From contig NZ_CP087176.1 in NCBI RefSeq assembly GCF_024748695.1, forward strand, positions 4,085,501 to 4,149,500: a stretch of DNA of 64,000 nucleotides, read 5' to 3'. This DNA comes from Pseudomonas sp. B21-040. Its GTDB lineage: Bacteria > Pseudomonadota > Gammaproteobacteria > Pseudomonadales > Pseudomonadaceae. Below are positions 1-10,196 of the stretch, piece by piece. Position numbers and translations under genes: made by a program. The notes below the pieces were generated by a model that was not told the origin of the DNA, searched no databases, and saw only the letters and a list, made by a program, of their open reading frames with translations. How positions within the stretch are numbered: position 1 is the first letter of the stretch; every line of letters starts with the position of its first letter.

Positions 1-3000
1 AGGCCGGACTTTCCACGACACCAAACTGGAGCTTCAAGCCGTCGGACTGAATGATCAGGAAGCCCGATTGCTGGCGACGGTCGAGGACATGGATCTCAGG
101 CAAACGAGCATGGAGCGCCTCGCGATGAAACAAAGTTTTCATCGAGGCGGTCCGACACAGCTTGCAAGCACCACTTACATCAATACCGAGTGGAATTTTG
201 CCGACGCGCTGAATCAACTGACCACCTCGACGACCCAACGTTTTAATAGCGACTTCGAGGCTGCGCGAAACAAAGCCCAGTTGGCCAGCCACATCAATGT
301 CTTGATGCAATTGATCACATTGGGCGCAGGTCTATTGGCATTTCTGGTGGTCCTGCGTCGCCAGTTGATGATCCCGTTGTTGCGTCTTTCCGAGCGCATG
401 CGCCGCCTGCACGCCGGCGAAGCCCTTGGTGAGCCGGCGCAGCGCCAGGGGCTTGCTGAAGTCGTGGCGCTGGCCGAGGCATTCGATGCCTATGTCGACG
501 TCAATGAAGAGCTGCACCGACAGCACTGGGTCAAGGGGCACCTCGGCGAGCTGGTCCAAGCGTTGCAGTTGTGCACCAGTCGGGAGGCATTCGCCGCAAC
601 GTTGCAGCAAAAGCTGGGCGAGTGCCTGGGTTGCAAGGCGATTTTGCTATTCGATGCTGAGTCCTTCGACATGCCGGCAGGCCACTTGCACTACAGTTTG
701 CCACTGCAGCAGGACGGGCAGCAGCTGGCGAGCCTTGAACTCGATTTTGCCCATCGCCCGGATTGCGCTCAGCTCCAGTTGCTCGACACCCTGCCCAACC
801 GACTCGCCACGCTCCTGAATTTGCTGGATCAGAGCACGCACAATCAGCGATTGCTGCACCAGGCCCACCTGCAGGCCCGGCTGCTGGAGCGCCAGGCGCT
901 GATTCTGCAACAACGCCAACAGTCGCTGGAAGCCACTGAGGGCTGGTATCGCAGCATCGTCGAGTTTGCCCCCAAAGCACTGCTGGTGTTCGACGAGGGC
1001 GGCGTGATCCTCGCCAACCAGGAAAGCGAAGCAACCTTTGGTTATGCCCCCGGCACCTTGCTTGGCCAGAGTTACCGCGCGCTGGTGCCGGACAGCCAGC
1101 TCGAGACCGTTGATCGCATGCTTGAGCGAGTGCACCTGAACAAGGTGCTCGACACCGCCGAAGTGATTGCGCGGCGAGCCGATGGCAGTGAGTTTCCCGC
1201 TGAGTTGCGCCTGTGCCTGCTGCCCGTGCGCGAGGATCGTGGGCAATGCCTGTGCATTGCGATACGCGATCTCAGCCAGCGTAAAGCCGAAGAGCGCTGC
1301 CTGCGTGAAGCGCATGAGCAGCAGCAGGCCATTGTCGGCTCGGCGCCCTATGGCATTGCACTCGTACAGGGTGGATTGATCGCACAGGCCAATTCGCGTC
1401 TGGACGAATTGCTGGGTTACGCACCCGGTGAGCAACTGCAGCGGTCCCCGCTGATCTGGCTGGATCAGGTCATTTCGGCGCAAACAGTGCAGACACTGGA
1501 AGCACAGATTCGCGAGGCGCTGGACCGTGGCGAAATCTATCAGCAGCAGCTGCAACTGCGTCGCAAGGACGCCCGATGCTTCTGGGCCAGCGTCAGTGCG
1601 CGAGCCATCACGTCCGCAAACAACTCCCGAGGCTCGATCTGGATCATCGAAGACATTTCCGCCCAGCACGCCGCGGCGAACGAGATGCAGCAGGCGCGGC
1701 AACTGGCCGAAGACAGTGCGCGTATCAAGGCTGAGTTCCTGGCCAACATGAGTCACGAGATTCGCACGCCGATGAACGCCATCATTGGCATGACACACCT
1801 GACCTTGAGGACGGAGCTGAACGAATCTCAGCGCGACTACTTGAACAAGGTACAGAGCTCCAGCCGCCATTTGCTGGGCGTGCTTGACGATATTCTGGAT
1901 TTTTCCAAGATCGAGGCCGGCAAGCTTCAACTGGAGGTCCGCGACTTCAGCCTGACCCAACTGCTGGAGGAAGCCCTTGACCAGGTACGTGCGCGTATTG
2001 CCGATAAAGGCCTGGATGTGCGGCTCAACATGGGGGCGGACGTACCCGATCGCGTGTGTGGCGATCCGCTGCGACTGCGGCAGATATTACTCAACTACCT
2101 GAGTAATGCGGTGAAATTCACCGAACGTGGGCAGATCCGTATTGAAGTAAGTCTGCGCCAGGCCGCCGCCGATGACGCCTTGCTTTGCTTCAGCGTGAGC
2201 GATACCGGCATCGGCCTGTCGTCCGAGCAGTTGAAACACATGTTCCAGAGCTTCCAGCAGGCCGATGCCTCCACCACACGACGCTTTGGTGGCACGGGCC
2301 TGGGGCTGGCCATCGCCAAACAGCTGTCCGAGTTGATGGGCGGTCAGGTGGGTGTTCAGAGCGTGCTGGGGGAAGGCAGTCATTTCTGGTTTGAGGTGCG
2401 CCTGTTGTTGGCCCGCAACACGGTCATTGAAGGCCTGTGCGCAGCGGAGCATCACAGCGACTGGCAGGCGACCGAAGGGACCCGCGTTTTACTGGTGGAA
2501 GACAACGAGTTAAACCAGCAAGTGGCCACCGAATTTCTGCGGGCGGCCGGTTGTCGGGTCGAAATCGCGACGGATGGCCGCCAGGCGCTGGATCGATTGG
2601 CCGAGGAGCGCTACGACCTGGTGTTCATGGACATGCAGATGCCGGTGCTCGATGGTCTGACGGCCACCCGCCTGCTGCGTCGGTTGCCCGGCATGGACAC
2701 ACTGCCCGTCATTGCCATTACCGCCAATGCGAGCCAGCGTGATCAAGACGCTTGTCTGGCAGCCGGCATGAATGACTTTGTCAGCAAACCCTTCGAACCG
2801 CAGACGCTCTACGCGGTGTTGCGTCGCTGGCAGCCTGAGACATCGGTCCAGCCTGCGTGCGACGCGGCGCTGGCGCCGTTGGCAACGCAGAGTTGCGCCG
2901 AGGCGAGCTTCAAACTCGACGGCGTGGACACGGTTGCGGGCCTGCGACGGGTACTGGGCCGGCACACTCTGTATGCGAATTTGCTGCGCAGTTACCAGAC

Positions 3001-3499
3001 CCACCAGAGCCACTTGCTCAAGCAGTTACGCACGGCGTTGATGCAGGGTGACCTGGCTAAAGCCGAACTGTTGGCCCATAGCTGCAAAGGCGTGTCAGCG
3101 ACCATCGGTGCCGACATCGTCGCGCAGGCGGCAAACGAGTTGGAGCAAGCACTTCGCACAAAGCGCCCCAATGAAGCGCTGCAAATCGCTCTTCAGGCAT
3201 TGTCTGAACCCTTGGAAGCCCTGCTGAGGCAAATGCGGGAGCGGTTGCCCGGTGAAATCGAGACGGCACCGACAGCGGTCGACTACGTCGAGTTACGACG
3301 GATCTGCCGACATCTCGAAACCCTGCTGAGTGATTTTGATGCGCAGGCAGTGCCCTATTTGTCCTCAAATGCGGGTGTATTGCGAGGCGCGTTCGCGCAA
3401 CGCTTCCAGCCACTGGACGACGCGGTGAAACGTTTCGATTTTGAGCGGGCGCAGGTCTGTCTGAAGGAGGCGATGCAGGCGGTGGAACCCGCGCAATGA
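1..3499 (+). CDS. Hybrid sensor histidine kinase (HAMP-GAF-PAS-PAS-HisKA-HATPase-REC-Hpt), 5' end outside window
   Basis: The reading frame is open to the left edge, so the true start and probably the first membrane segment and sensor lie outside. A membrane helix near nt 295-365 is followed by a HAMP-like linker. A GAF-like region (about 530-830) and two PAS domains (about 945-1270 and 1320-1660) come next. The HisKA H-box HEIRTP has its His at nt 1754. The ATPase shows the N-box YLSNAVKFT, DTGIGLS and GGTGLGLAI. The receiver carries phospho-Asp in FMDMQMP (nt 2630). A C-terminal Hpt has LAHSCKG with His at nt 3077. The predicted relay is therefore His-Asp-His, ending on a separate response regulator. 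The next gene, a REC/HD-GYP protein, is the obvious partner. Family and architecture are clear; the signal sensed is unknown. Confidence 0.93.
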   Translation, partial: GRTFHDTKLELQAVGLNDQEARLLATVEDMDLRQTSMERLAMKQSFHRGGPTQLASTTYINTEWNFADALNQLTTSTTQRFNSDFEAARNKAQLASHINVLMQLITLGAGLLAFLVVLRRQLMIPLLRLSERMRRLHAGEALGEPAQRQGLAEVVALAEAFDAYVDVNEELHRQHWVKGHLGELVQALQLCTSREAFAATLQQKLGECLGCKAILLFDAESFDMPAGHLHYSLPLQQDGQQLASLELDFAHRPDCAQLQLLDTLPNRLATLLNLLDQSTHNQRLLHQAHLQARLLERQALILQQRQQSLEATEGWYRSIVEFAPKALLVFDEGGVILANQESEATFGYAPGTLLGQSYRALVPDSQLETVDRMLERVHLNKVLDTAEVIARRADGSEFPAELRLCLLPVREDRGQCLCIAIRDLSQRKAEERCLREAHEQQQAIVGSAPYGIALVQGGLIAQANSRLDELLGYAPGEQLQRSPLIWLDQVISAQTVQTLEAQIREALDRGEIYQQQLQLRRKDARCFWASVSARAITSANNSRGSIWIIEDISAQHAAANEMQQARQLAEDSARIKAEFLANMSHEIRTPMNAIIGMTHLTLRTELNESQRDYLNKVQSSSRHLLGVLDDILDFSKIEAGKLQLEVRDFSLTQLLEEALDQVRARIADKGLDVRLNMGADVPDRVCGDPLRLRQILLNYLSNAVKFTERGQIRIEVSLRQAAADDALLCFSVSDTGIGLSSEQLKHMFQSFQQADASTTRRFGGTGLGLAIAKQLSELMGGQVGVQSVLGEGSHFWFEVRLLLARNTVIEGLCAAEHHSDWQATEGTRVLLVEDNELNQQVATEFLRAAGCRVEIATDGRQALDRLAEERYDLVFMDMQMPVLDGLTATRLLRRLPGMDTLPVIAITANASQRDQDACLAAGMNDFVSKPFEPQTLYAVLRRWQPETSVQPACDAALAPLATQSCAEASFKLDGVDTVAGLRRVLGRHTLYANLLRSYQTHQSHLLKQLRTALMQGDLAKAELLAHSCKGVSATIGADIVAQAANELEQALRTKRPNEALQIALQALSEPLEALLRQMRERLPGEIETAPTAVDYVELRRICRHLETLLSDFDAQAVPYLSSNAGVLRGAFAQRFQPLDDAVKRFDFERAQVCLKEAMQAVEPAQ

Positions 3500-3683
3500 A
3501 CGAATAGAAACGTTGAGGCAATACACACTTCATGACCTCAAAAGCAGGCTGTTCAGAAGTTTTCAGCGTTTTTCAGCACCCGGCGGAAAAGGCTCAGTCC
3601 ATTTCAGAGCAGAGGTGCAAGTGGCATGCGTTACTGAAAGTACTTTATCGACACATCCGTGACAGCCGTCACAAGGAAACCCC

Positions 3684-4808
3684 GTGAACAGCTCAACCCA
3701 AAGACCCATCGTGCTGGTGGTCGACGATGTGCCGGCCAATCTGCAGCTGATCAGTGAGCTGTTGCGTGAGCTTTATCACGTACGAATTGCTACCAGCGGT
3801 GCCCAGGCCTTGAAGATCGTCGATCGGACAATACCCGACCTGATTCTGCTGGATGTGATGATGCCCGAAATGGATGGCTATGAGGTTTGTCGTCGTCTCC
3901 AGCAAAATCCGCAGACACGTGATGTGCCGGTGATGTTTCTGAGCGCCAGGATTCAGCATGAGGATGAGTGCCAGGGTTTCGCACTGGGAGCTGCCGACTA
4001 TCTGTTCAAGCCGATCAATCCGGCCATTCTGCTCGCACGGGTGCAGACACAGTTGCGCCTCAAGGCGACGACGGACCTGTTGCGTTCGCACAATGCCTAC
4101 CTCGACCAGGAAGTCCTGGCGCGAACCCGTGAGCTGCAGGCCACCCATGACGTGACCATCCTGGCCCTTGCCTCGCTGGCCGAGACTCGCGACAACGAGA
4201 CAGGCAACCACCTGCGGCGCACACAGCACTATGTTCGGCTACTGGCAGAAAAATTAAGCGATCACCCGCGATTCAGCGTGCATCTAGATGATCAAAGCAT
4301 TGAGCTGATGTTCAAGTCGGCGCCGCTGCACGATATCGGCAAGGTCGGTATTGCAGACCATATCCTGCTCAAACCGGGGCGCTTTGAACCTGCCGAGTTC
4401 GAAATCATGAAGACCCACGCCCAGCTGGGTTACCAGGCCCTGGTACATGCCGAGGAACTGTTGGGCGCGCAAGTGCCGTTCCTGCGTATCGCCAAGGAAA
4501 TTGCCCTGTGCCACCACGAAAAATGGGATGGCAGCGGTTATCCCAATGGCCTGGCCGGTGACGCCATTCCTGTCAGCGCCCGCTTGATGGCGGTTGCCGA
4601 TGTCTACGACGCGGTCATCAGCCGACGGGTATACAAGTCGCAGATGTGCCACGAGAAGGCATTCGCGATCATCTGCGAGGGTGCCGGACGGCATTTTGAT
4701 CCGGATGTGGTGGCCGCCTTCATCGACCTGGAAAAAGAGTTTGAGCGGATCGCCGAGCGCTATGCCGACGCCCCTGCCGAGGATGCCCTTGAGGCCTTGG
4801 CCGGGTAG
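3684..4808 (+). CDS. Response regulator with HD-GYP cyclic-di-GMP phosphodiesterase domain
   Basis: 374 residues, GTG start with AAGGAA five bases upstream. An N-terminal receiver has its phosphorylation Asp at residue 57 (LILLDVMMP). A short coiled linker leads to an HD-GYP domain with HDIGK (His216-Asp217) and HHEKWDGSGYP (Gly285-Tyr286-Pro287). All recognisable metal-binding and signature residues are present, so hydrolysis of cyclic-di-GMP is expected. RpfG-type proteins share this order. It lies 184 bases downstream of the hybrid kinase on the same strand, and the kinase's terminal Hpt would be a natural phosphodonor. Likely role: signal-controlled lowering of cyclic-di-GMP, affecting motility or biofilm. 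The pairing is inference; the domains are seen. Confidence 0.93.
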   Translation: MNSSTQRPIVLVVDDVPANLQLISELLRELYHVRIATSGAQALKIVDRTIPDLILLDVMMPEMDGYEVCRRLQQNPQTRDVPVMFLSARIQHEDECQGFALGAADYLFKPINPAILLARVQTQLRLKATTDLLRSHNAYLDQEVLARTRELQATHDVTILALASLAETRDNETGNHLRRTQHYVRLLAEKLSDHPRFSVHLDDQSIELMFKSAPLHDIGKVGIADHILLKPGRFEPAEFEIMKTHAQLGYQALVHAEELLGAQVPFLRIAKEIALCHHEKWDGSGYPNGLAGDAIPVSARLMAVADVYDAVISRRVYKSQMCHEKAFAIICEGAGRHFDPDVVAAFIDLEKEFERIAERYADAPAEDALEALAG

Positions 4809-4941
4809 ACCACTGGCAAACAACGACTGAGCTCGCCACCTATTCAGCGCAGAGGTTGGCCAAAGCAAGGAATGGCCGCTTAACTCTAGAAGCCAACGAC
4901 ACGAATCCGACTTGTCTTCTTGCCACGCACGGAAGCTCGCC

Positions 4942-5826
4942 ATGGGCCAACTGCTGATTGATGAACACTTGGTGTTCGACGAGAACAACTTCCTGTTGTT
5001 TCGTGTCGACGCCGCCAATGAGGAGCCTTTGCGCCTGGGTGCAATCGCCAGCCGATGCCTGGCCATGCTGCTCAGGTCCGGGGGGGCTGTGGTGCGCAAG
5101 CGCGAACTGATGGCCGGGGCATGGGGACAATACGGGCTGGAAGTGACCGACAACAGCCTGGCCCAGGTGGTCCGCCAATTGCGGCTGGCGCTGGAAAAAC
5201 TGCAGCCTGATCGAGAATTCATCCAGACCTTGCCACGCATCGGCTACAAGCTTGCCGACGGGGTGACAGTCGAAGAACTGACTGCGCACCCGAAACCGGC
5301 GCTGCCATCATGCACGATGGTCACTGGCAACGAAGCCCCCCTGCCCCTTGAGCCTACCGTATCGGCCATCGCTGATGCAGAGGGAGAAGCTGGCGAACCG
5401 CCTTCGATCAAGCCAATCCCTGCCTCAACGGAACCCGCTCCCGGGCCGATACCTACGTCTGCGATTGCAACCCCAAGGCGTTGGCACTTGTGGCTCGCAT
5501 TGCCCGTGTGGGGAGCCTGTGCATTTGTGCTGGGAAGAATCTGGCTGGCACCGCCGCTTGAGGTGGAACCGCCAGCGTTCGCCGCTCCCGTAACGATGGA
5601 TGATGTGCTCGTGCACTTGCCCACTCAGGACGTACAGCCGCCAGTGGCGCCCCACTTGCAATTGATGGTCGAGAACAGTCGAAAACTGGCGGGGATTCTA
5701 GGTCTTTCGACGCAAAACATGCACCTGTACTTGTTACCGTCGCGTCGGGGGGCCGATCAGATTCTCTGCGATGGCGCGCTGGAAACGGCGAGCAGTCGCT
5801 GCATCGGTGTACAACAACATGACTAG
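4942..5826 (+). CDS. Membrane-anchored winged-helix regulator, ToxR/CadC-like
   Basis: About 294 residues from the ATG at 4942, preferred over an in-frame TTG 30 bases upstream because GGA sits at suitable spacing. Residues about 10-100 form an OmpR-type winged helix (REL-x6-WG, SLAQVVRQLRLALEK, IQTLPRIGYKL). A Pro/Glu-rich linker leads to one membrane helix near residues 181-203 (WLALPVWGACAFVLGRIWL), leaving about 90 periplasmic residues. This is the ToxR/CadC plan: transcription factor and periplasmic sensor in one chain, with no phosphorylation. The next gene overlaps by 8 bases and encodes a small single-span protein, as toxS follows toxR. The regulated genes are unknown. Confidence 0.85.
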   Translation: MGQLLIDEHLVFDENNFLLFRVDAANEEPLRLGAIASRCLAMLLRSGGAVVRKRELMAGAWGQYGLEVTDNSLAQVVRQLRLALEKLQPDREFIQTLPRIGYKLADGVTVEELTAHPKPALPSCTMVTGNEAPLPLEPTVSAIADAEGEAGEPPSIKPIPASTEPAPGPIPTSAIATPRRWHLWLALPVWGACAFVLGRIWLAPPLEVEPPAFAAPVTMDDVLVHLPTQDVQPPVAPHLQLMVENSRKLAGILGLSTQNMHLYLLPSRRGADQILCDGALETASSRCIGVQQHD

Positions 5827-6319
5827 ACGCGCCGCCACCTCAGCTTGGTGCCTGGCCTTCGTCGTCGTGGGGCTGTTGGGTGTTGCACTGGGACGCCTGA
5901 CCGGCGAGCACAAGGCCAACCTGGACTTCTGGTGCACCGGGGAGAGCGCGCATCAAGTGCCCTCGGCATTGCCTGCTGCGTGGCTGACGACGCGCTTCAG
6001 ACTGGACTTGAGGCCCAGCGGGCTCAGTCACATGCGCATGGTGGCCCAACTGATCGATACCGGCTCCGGTGCTGAAATTGACACCCTGCGCCGCAACAGT
6101 GCCTTTAGGGTGCAACAACAGGGACACCGCTTGCAGGTCACTGTCGTACGGAGCGCCAAGGGCGAAGCGGACAGCGCAACGCCTGAGCTGGCGGGGACAC
6201 TCGGCCTGTTTATCTTCCGCTCGGACACCAGCGTGAGTTACTGGATGCGCTCGCTCTCACAGACGCGTTACCTGTTCGATGATGGCAACGACATGTTCAT
6301 TCTGTGCAGCAAACGATGA
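5819..6319 (+). CDS. Small single-span membrane protein, candidate ToxS-like partner of the upstream regulator
   Basis: About 166 residues from the ATG at 5819; an in-frame ATG at 5771 is also possible, but the chosen one puts basic residues directly before the membrane helix (residues about 8-26, WCLAFVVVGLLGVALG). The rest is a predicted periplasmic domain of about 135 residues with no recognised catalytic motif. It overlaps the end of the ToxR-like gene by 8 bases, implying translational coupling and a shared complex. Sequence similarity to ToxS is not evident by eye; the assignment rests on gene order, size and topology. Alternatively it is a hypothetical protein of unrelated function. 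Confidence 0.75.
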   Translation: MTRRAATSAWCLAFVVVGLLGVALGRLTGEHKANLDFWCTGESAHQVPSALPAAWLTTRFRLDLRPSGLSHMRMVAQLIDTGSGAEIDTLRRNSAFRVQQQGHRLQVTVVRSAKGEADSATPELAGTLGLFIFRSDTSVSYWMRSLSQTRYLFDDGNDMFILCSKR

Positions 6320-6427
6320 CAGCGATAAACGCCCCATACCCGCTAAACCGATCTAAAGGCAGGCGCGAGAGCGTCTAATCTTTGAAAGGAAGGACACGCC
6401 TTCAGCCTCTTGATCGGGGGAAACGCA

Positions 6428-6724
6428 ATGACCAAAACAGCAGCGCGCCAATGCGGGTCATGGGTTCTCCCCTGCCTGCTCGCCATCAGCCTGGCGCTGA
6501 CGGCGGGATGTTCAGGTAAACACTCCAGGGACCCCTATCAGGTCGCCGGCTCAAATTGCTACGCAAAATCGCTCCCCACAGCTGGCGAGGGCGGCCTGGC
6601 CTGGGGCGCCACCTTGAACATTGCTCAGCAAAAATCCATGAACAACTGCATGCGCTATGCCGGCCGGTCCGGGGGCACGCCCAACACCTGCCAAGTGGTG
6701 GTGTCGGAGTGCAAAAACCAATAG
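6428..6724 (+). CDS. Small lipoprotein of unknown function
   Basis: 98 residues from the ATG at 6428 with GGGG eight bases upstream. The N-terminus is a lipoprotein signal ending in the lipobox LTAGC. The mature part of roughly 70 residues has four further Cys residues (NCYAKSL, NNCMRY, NTCQVVV, SECKNQ), consistent with two disulfides in the periplasm. No family is recognised. It is preceded by a gap of about 100 bases after the ToxS-like gene and is probably an independent unit. Confidence 0.75.
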   Translation: MTKTAARQCGSWVLPCLLAISLALTAGCSGKHSRDPYQVAGSNCYAKSLPTAGEGGLAWGATLNIAQQKSMNNCMRYAGRSGGTPNTCQVVVSECKNQ

Positions 6725-6971
6725 CGTGAACACGGCGCAACACTCCACGTCAGCGCCGTGAACCTGTCATGAAATGAAAAAAAACTGTCGCCGAATGTAC
6801 GGCTGTCCACCCGAAAAAACGCGTAGAACGAATCGCGAGCTGAATCGGTGCCACGCTGAAACGAGTACAAGGGGATGTTGTAGCACAAGCACTGTTCAGT
6901 GCTTGCCGTGCGCCATGGTTCCGATTTACACGCTCAACACCAGAATAATAATCCGCAAAAGGATCGCGTTA

Positions 6972-8537
6972 ATGCGTGTGAATCTGCCCGTCACTGACCA
7001 AGAAAGAGCGTTCCCTGCCAACCAGCGTTTGATCTCCACGACCGACCTTGATAGCCGAATCACTTACTGCAATGACGCATTTGTGGCCATCAGCGGGTTC
7101 ACTGCCGACGAATTGGTCGGCCAGCCTCATAACCTGATTCGACACCCCGATATGCCACCCGGGGTATTCATTCATATGTGGCACACCCTCAAGCAAGGCA
7201 AACCCTGGATGGGGATTGTAAAAAACCGCTCGAAAAATGGCGATTTTTATTGGGTCAATACCTACGTCACGCCCATGTATGAAAACGGGCGAATGAGTGG
7301 TTACGAGTCGGTACGCTCGGTGCCCAGCCGCGACCAGGTCCGTCGGGCATCAGCGCTCTATGCAAGGATGCGCGCCGGCAAGCCGATTGTGGCGCGCAGT
7401 GCCCGGATTCTGCGGCCACTGCGAAACGGTTTTCCATTATTTGCGGCTGGCGTGCTTTCACTGCTGGGTGCTCATTGGCTACCGGACACGGCGGCTCAAT
7501 GTGTCCTGGTGGCGAGCCTGAGTCTTGCCTGGTACCGCATCGAGTCCCGACATCGCAGCTCCATCGAGCGCACCCTCGCCGAGCATCCAAAAGCATTTGC
7601 CGACCCGTTGGTCGCGCTGACCTACAGCGACAACTACGGCCCCCAAGGCCGGCTGGATATGGCCATGCTCAGCGAGGAAGCCCGTTTGCAAACGGCGTTG
7701 AGCCGGCTTGTCGATGCCGGGATCAGCGTAAAGGCCAAGGCAGCCCAGTCATCCGAACTGTCCGGCTCGCAAGCGCAGTCGCTTGATCGCCAGCGCAGTG
7801 AAACGGATCAGTCCGCCGCCGCCATCGCGCAGATGGCGGCAACGAATCAGGAGGTGACTCAAAACGTCATCACGACGGCGCATGCCGCGTCCGAAGCCGA
7901 CCAGTTGACTCAAGAAGGCAGTGAGCTGGCCCGGCAAAGCCTGCACGCCATGGAAGCGATGAATGAGGCCGTCAACGAAATCGGCCTGGCGGTGAACGCA
8001 TTGGCGAGCGAGACGCAATCGATCGGCAGTGTCGTGGATGTCATCACTTCCATTGCCGAACAGACCAACCTGTTGGCGCTCAATGCAGCGATCGAGGCGG
8101 CCCGGGCAGGTGAACAAGGCCGGGGTTTTGCAGTGGTTGCCGACGAGGTGCGCTCCCTGGCACAGCGCACCCGCACCTCCACCGAGCAGATCCATGGCTT
8201 CATCGCGTCGCTGAACAACGGAGCCGATCGCGCCGTCTCCACGGCCGCGCGGGGCGAGCAGATTTCCCGCGACAGCATGCAGCGTGTCGAGGCGGTGCAG
8301 TCGGCGCTGGTCGGCATCAGTCAAGCCGTCAGCCGCATCACCGCCATGAGCCAGCAAATGGCATCGGCATCAGAGCAGCAAAGTCACGTGACGGAAGATA
8401 TCAATCAACAGATCACGCGCATCGCGCAACTGTGTGACCACAGTGCCGGGCAGGCCGAGCAAGGCGCCGCGATCAGCCGCGATCTCGAGGGAATGGCCGA
8501 TTACCTGCACAGCCTGGCCGAACGTTTCAACCGATAG
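6972..8537 (+). CDS. aer: Aer-like PAS chemoreceptor (energy taxis)
   Basis: 521 residues from the ATG at 6972 (AGGA nine bases upstream); longer in-frame openings upstream lack a good ribosome-binding site. The N-terminal PAS domain carries the Aer-type segment NLIRHPDMP, which in Aer proteins surrounds the FAD pocket. A hydrophobic hairpin lies near residues 155-190 ([16 protein letters not shown] and [14 protein letters not shown]). The C-terminal half is a methyl-accepting signalling domain with the conserved hairpin tip [19 protein letters not shown]. There is no periplasmic ligand domain, which fits a redox or energy sensor. Length and layout match Pseudomonas Aer. Some pseudomonads have several Aer paralogues, so the exact orthologue is uncertain. 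Confidence 0.88.
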   Translation: MRVNLPVTDQERAFPANQRLISTTDLDSRITYCNDAFVAISGFTADELVGQPHNLIRHPDMPPGVFIHMWHTLKQGKPWMGIVKNRSKNGDFYWVNTYVTPMYENGRMSGYESVRSVPSRDQVRRASALYARMRAGKPIVARSARILRPLRNGFPLFAAGVLSLLGAHWLPDTAAQCVLVASLSLAWYRIESRHRSSIERTLAEHPKAFADPLVALTYSDNYGPQGRLDMAMLSEEARLQTALSRLVDAGISVKAKAAQSSELSGSQAQSLDRQRSETDQSAAAIAQMAATNQEVTQNVITTAHAASEADQLTQEGSELARQSLHAMEAMNEAVNEIGLAVNALASETQSIGSVVDVITSIAEQTNLLALNAAIEAARAGEQGRGFAVVADEVRSLAQRTRTSTEQIHGFIASLNNGADRAVSTAARGEQISRDSMQRVEAVQSALVGISQAVSRITAMSQQMASASEQQSHVTEDINQQITRIAQLCDHSAGQAEQGAAISRDLEGMADYLHSLAERFNR

Positions 8538-8809
8538 CCAAAAAAGCAACTAATCTCCATGGCTGCCTGCTGCCGGTCTTGACTGGCAGCTATCGGCTAT
8601 CAATGGAACGGGAATATGCAACACACTGGGGTGTAAGCATCAGGCGTTTACTGAGTGATCGGGCAGCGACCTGAACTGGCCAGGCGTGCATTGAGGGCAG
8701 CGGGAAGGCGCTGACCAGACTGCCTGGCTGTATCCCCCGTTCATTGATAAAGGTCTGAACATTGAACGGTGAATCCTGATAATGCTTTTAGATTTTTAGG
8801 CAGGTTGAC

Positions 8810-10024
8810 ATGACTCCCCAGCTCTTTTCGGTTCACGGCCTCGTGAGTTTTACCCTCGCCATCCTCCTGCTGTTCCTCGGCAAAACCCTTGTCCAGCGCA
8901 GCACCTTGCTCCGCCAATACTGTATTCCCGAATCGGTTGTCGGTGGCTTCGTCTGTGCGGCGGTGACGAGCCTGCTGTACTTCGGACTCAAGATCCAGAT
9001 CGAATTCGACCTGCAGGTTCGCGACACCCTGCTGCTCTATTTCTTTGCCGGCATTGGCTTGAAATCGGACATGCGCCAACTGCTCAAGGGTGGACGCCCG
9101 CTACTGGTCCTGCTGTTGCTCGCCGGTGTGTTCATCGTCCTGCAAAACGCGCTGGGCATGGGGGTGGCCGAGGCATTCGGGCTAGATCCCAAGGCAGGAT
9201 TGATGGTGGGCTCCATTTCCCTCACGGGTGGGGCGGGTACCACGCTGGCCTGGGCGCCGCTTTTCATCGAGAAGCTGGGAATCAGTAACGCCCATGAACT
9301 GGGCATGGCCAGCAACACCGTCGGCCTGATTGCCGCGTGCGTGATCGGCGGCCCTATCGCCAATCGACTGATCAGCCGTTATCGCCTGAAGACTTCCGGG
9401 GATGCGACGCTGGAAGTCGGCATTCTCGAGCAACAACCGAGCAAGGGACTGGACTACTACGACGTGCTCTGGGCGTGGATGTGGCTCAACCTGACCCTGA
9501 TGCTCGGCTATGGACTCAACCTGCTGCTGGAAAACGCCGGCATCACCCTGCCCAAATTCGTCAGTTGTCTGTTCGCGGGTATCGTCATTCACCACATCGT
9601 TCTCGCCGTGGTAGGTGATCAACGGCTGAAAACCTGGAGCGGCGCCAGCCTGGGGCTGGCGCTGATCTCCGACATCTGCCTGGGCATGTTCCTGACCATG
9701 GCCCTGATGGGGCTTCAGCTGTGGCAGCTCAGCGGCGCGCTGATGTTCATTTTGTGCGCCTTGACCCTGCAAATTCTGCTGACGGTGCTCTACACGTATT
9801 TTGTGGTGTTCCGCTTTATGGGACGCAATTACGAAGCCAGCGTGATTGCTTCCGGGTTCGGGGGGATTGCCCTTGGCTCCACGGCCACGGCCATCGTCAA
9901 CATGACCACCGTGACGCAAAAATACGGCGCAGCCCACCAAGCCTTCCTGATCGTGCCGCTGGTGTGTGGCTTCTTCATTGACCTGGTCAATGCCGTGATC
10001 ATCGGCCTGTTCAGTGGTATTTAG
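8810..10024 (+). CDS. gltS: Sodium/glutamate symporter GltS
   Basis: 404 residues, very hydrophobic, with around ten membrane helices. It carries the two glycine-rich repeat segments of the ESS family (GSISLTGGAGTTLAWAP and ASGFGGIALGSTATAIVNM), the re-entrant loops that form the substrate site. A ribosome-binding site (AGG) precedes the ATG by seven bases. It should import glutamate with sodium across the inner membrane. It stands alone between the chemoreceptor and a MocR regulator, and a strong stem-loop follows it. Confidence 0.95.
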   Translation: MTPQLFSVHGLVSFTLAILLLFLGKTLVQRSTLLRQYCIPESVVGGFVCAAVTSLLYFGLKIQIEFDLQVRDTLLLYFFAGIGLKSDMRQLLKGGRPLLVLLLLAGVFIVLQNALGMGVAEAFGLDPKAGLMVGSISLTGGAGTTLAWAPLFIEKLGISNAHELGMASNTVGLIAACVIGGPIANRLISRYRLKTSGDATLEVGILEQQPSKGLDYYDVLWAWMWLNLTLMLGYGLNLLLENAGITLPKFVSCLFAGIVIHHIVLAVVGDQRLKTWSGASLGLALISDICLGMFLTMALMGLQLWQLSGALMFILCALTLQILLTVLYTYFVVFRFMGRNYEASVIASGFGGIALGSTATAIVNMTTVTQKYGAAHQAFLIVPLVCGFFIDLVNAVIIGLFSGI

Positions 10025-10051
10025 CGACGGCCCCTTCGATCGATCAAAGCC

Positions 10052-10083
10052 CGGCTCGGCGTCGACCCATGACGCCTGAGCCG
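10052..10083 (+). terminator. Stem-loop after gltS
   Basis: CGGCTCGGCGTC (10052-10063) pairs with GACGCC, a bulged T, and GAGCCG (10071-10083) around a seven-base loop. The stem is strong but no U-run follows, so it may be a Rho-assisted end or an mRNA-stabilising hairpin rather than a classical terminator. Confidence 0.5.
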
Positions 10084-10196
10084 CGAGCGTAAAATGACAA
10101 ACTCCCGGGGTGGATGACTTATCCGGCGTCGCTCGATACCCTTGCACGCCACGTCGCCCGACGGTAAAACCCTCCTCCACCCAGACGAGCCATGTC

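Noticed and set aside
647-1960. A minus-strand open frame of 437 codons
   Set aside because: Antisense to the PAS and kinase domains of the sensor kinase; no family resemblance.
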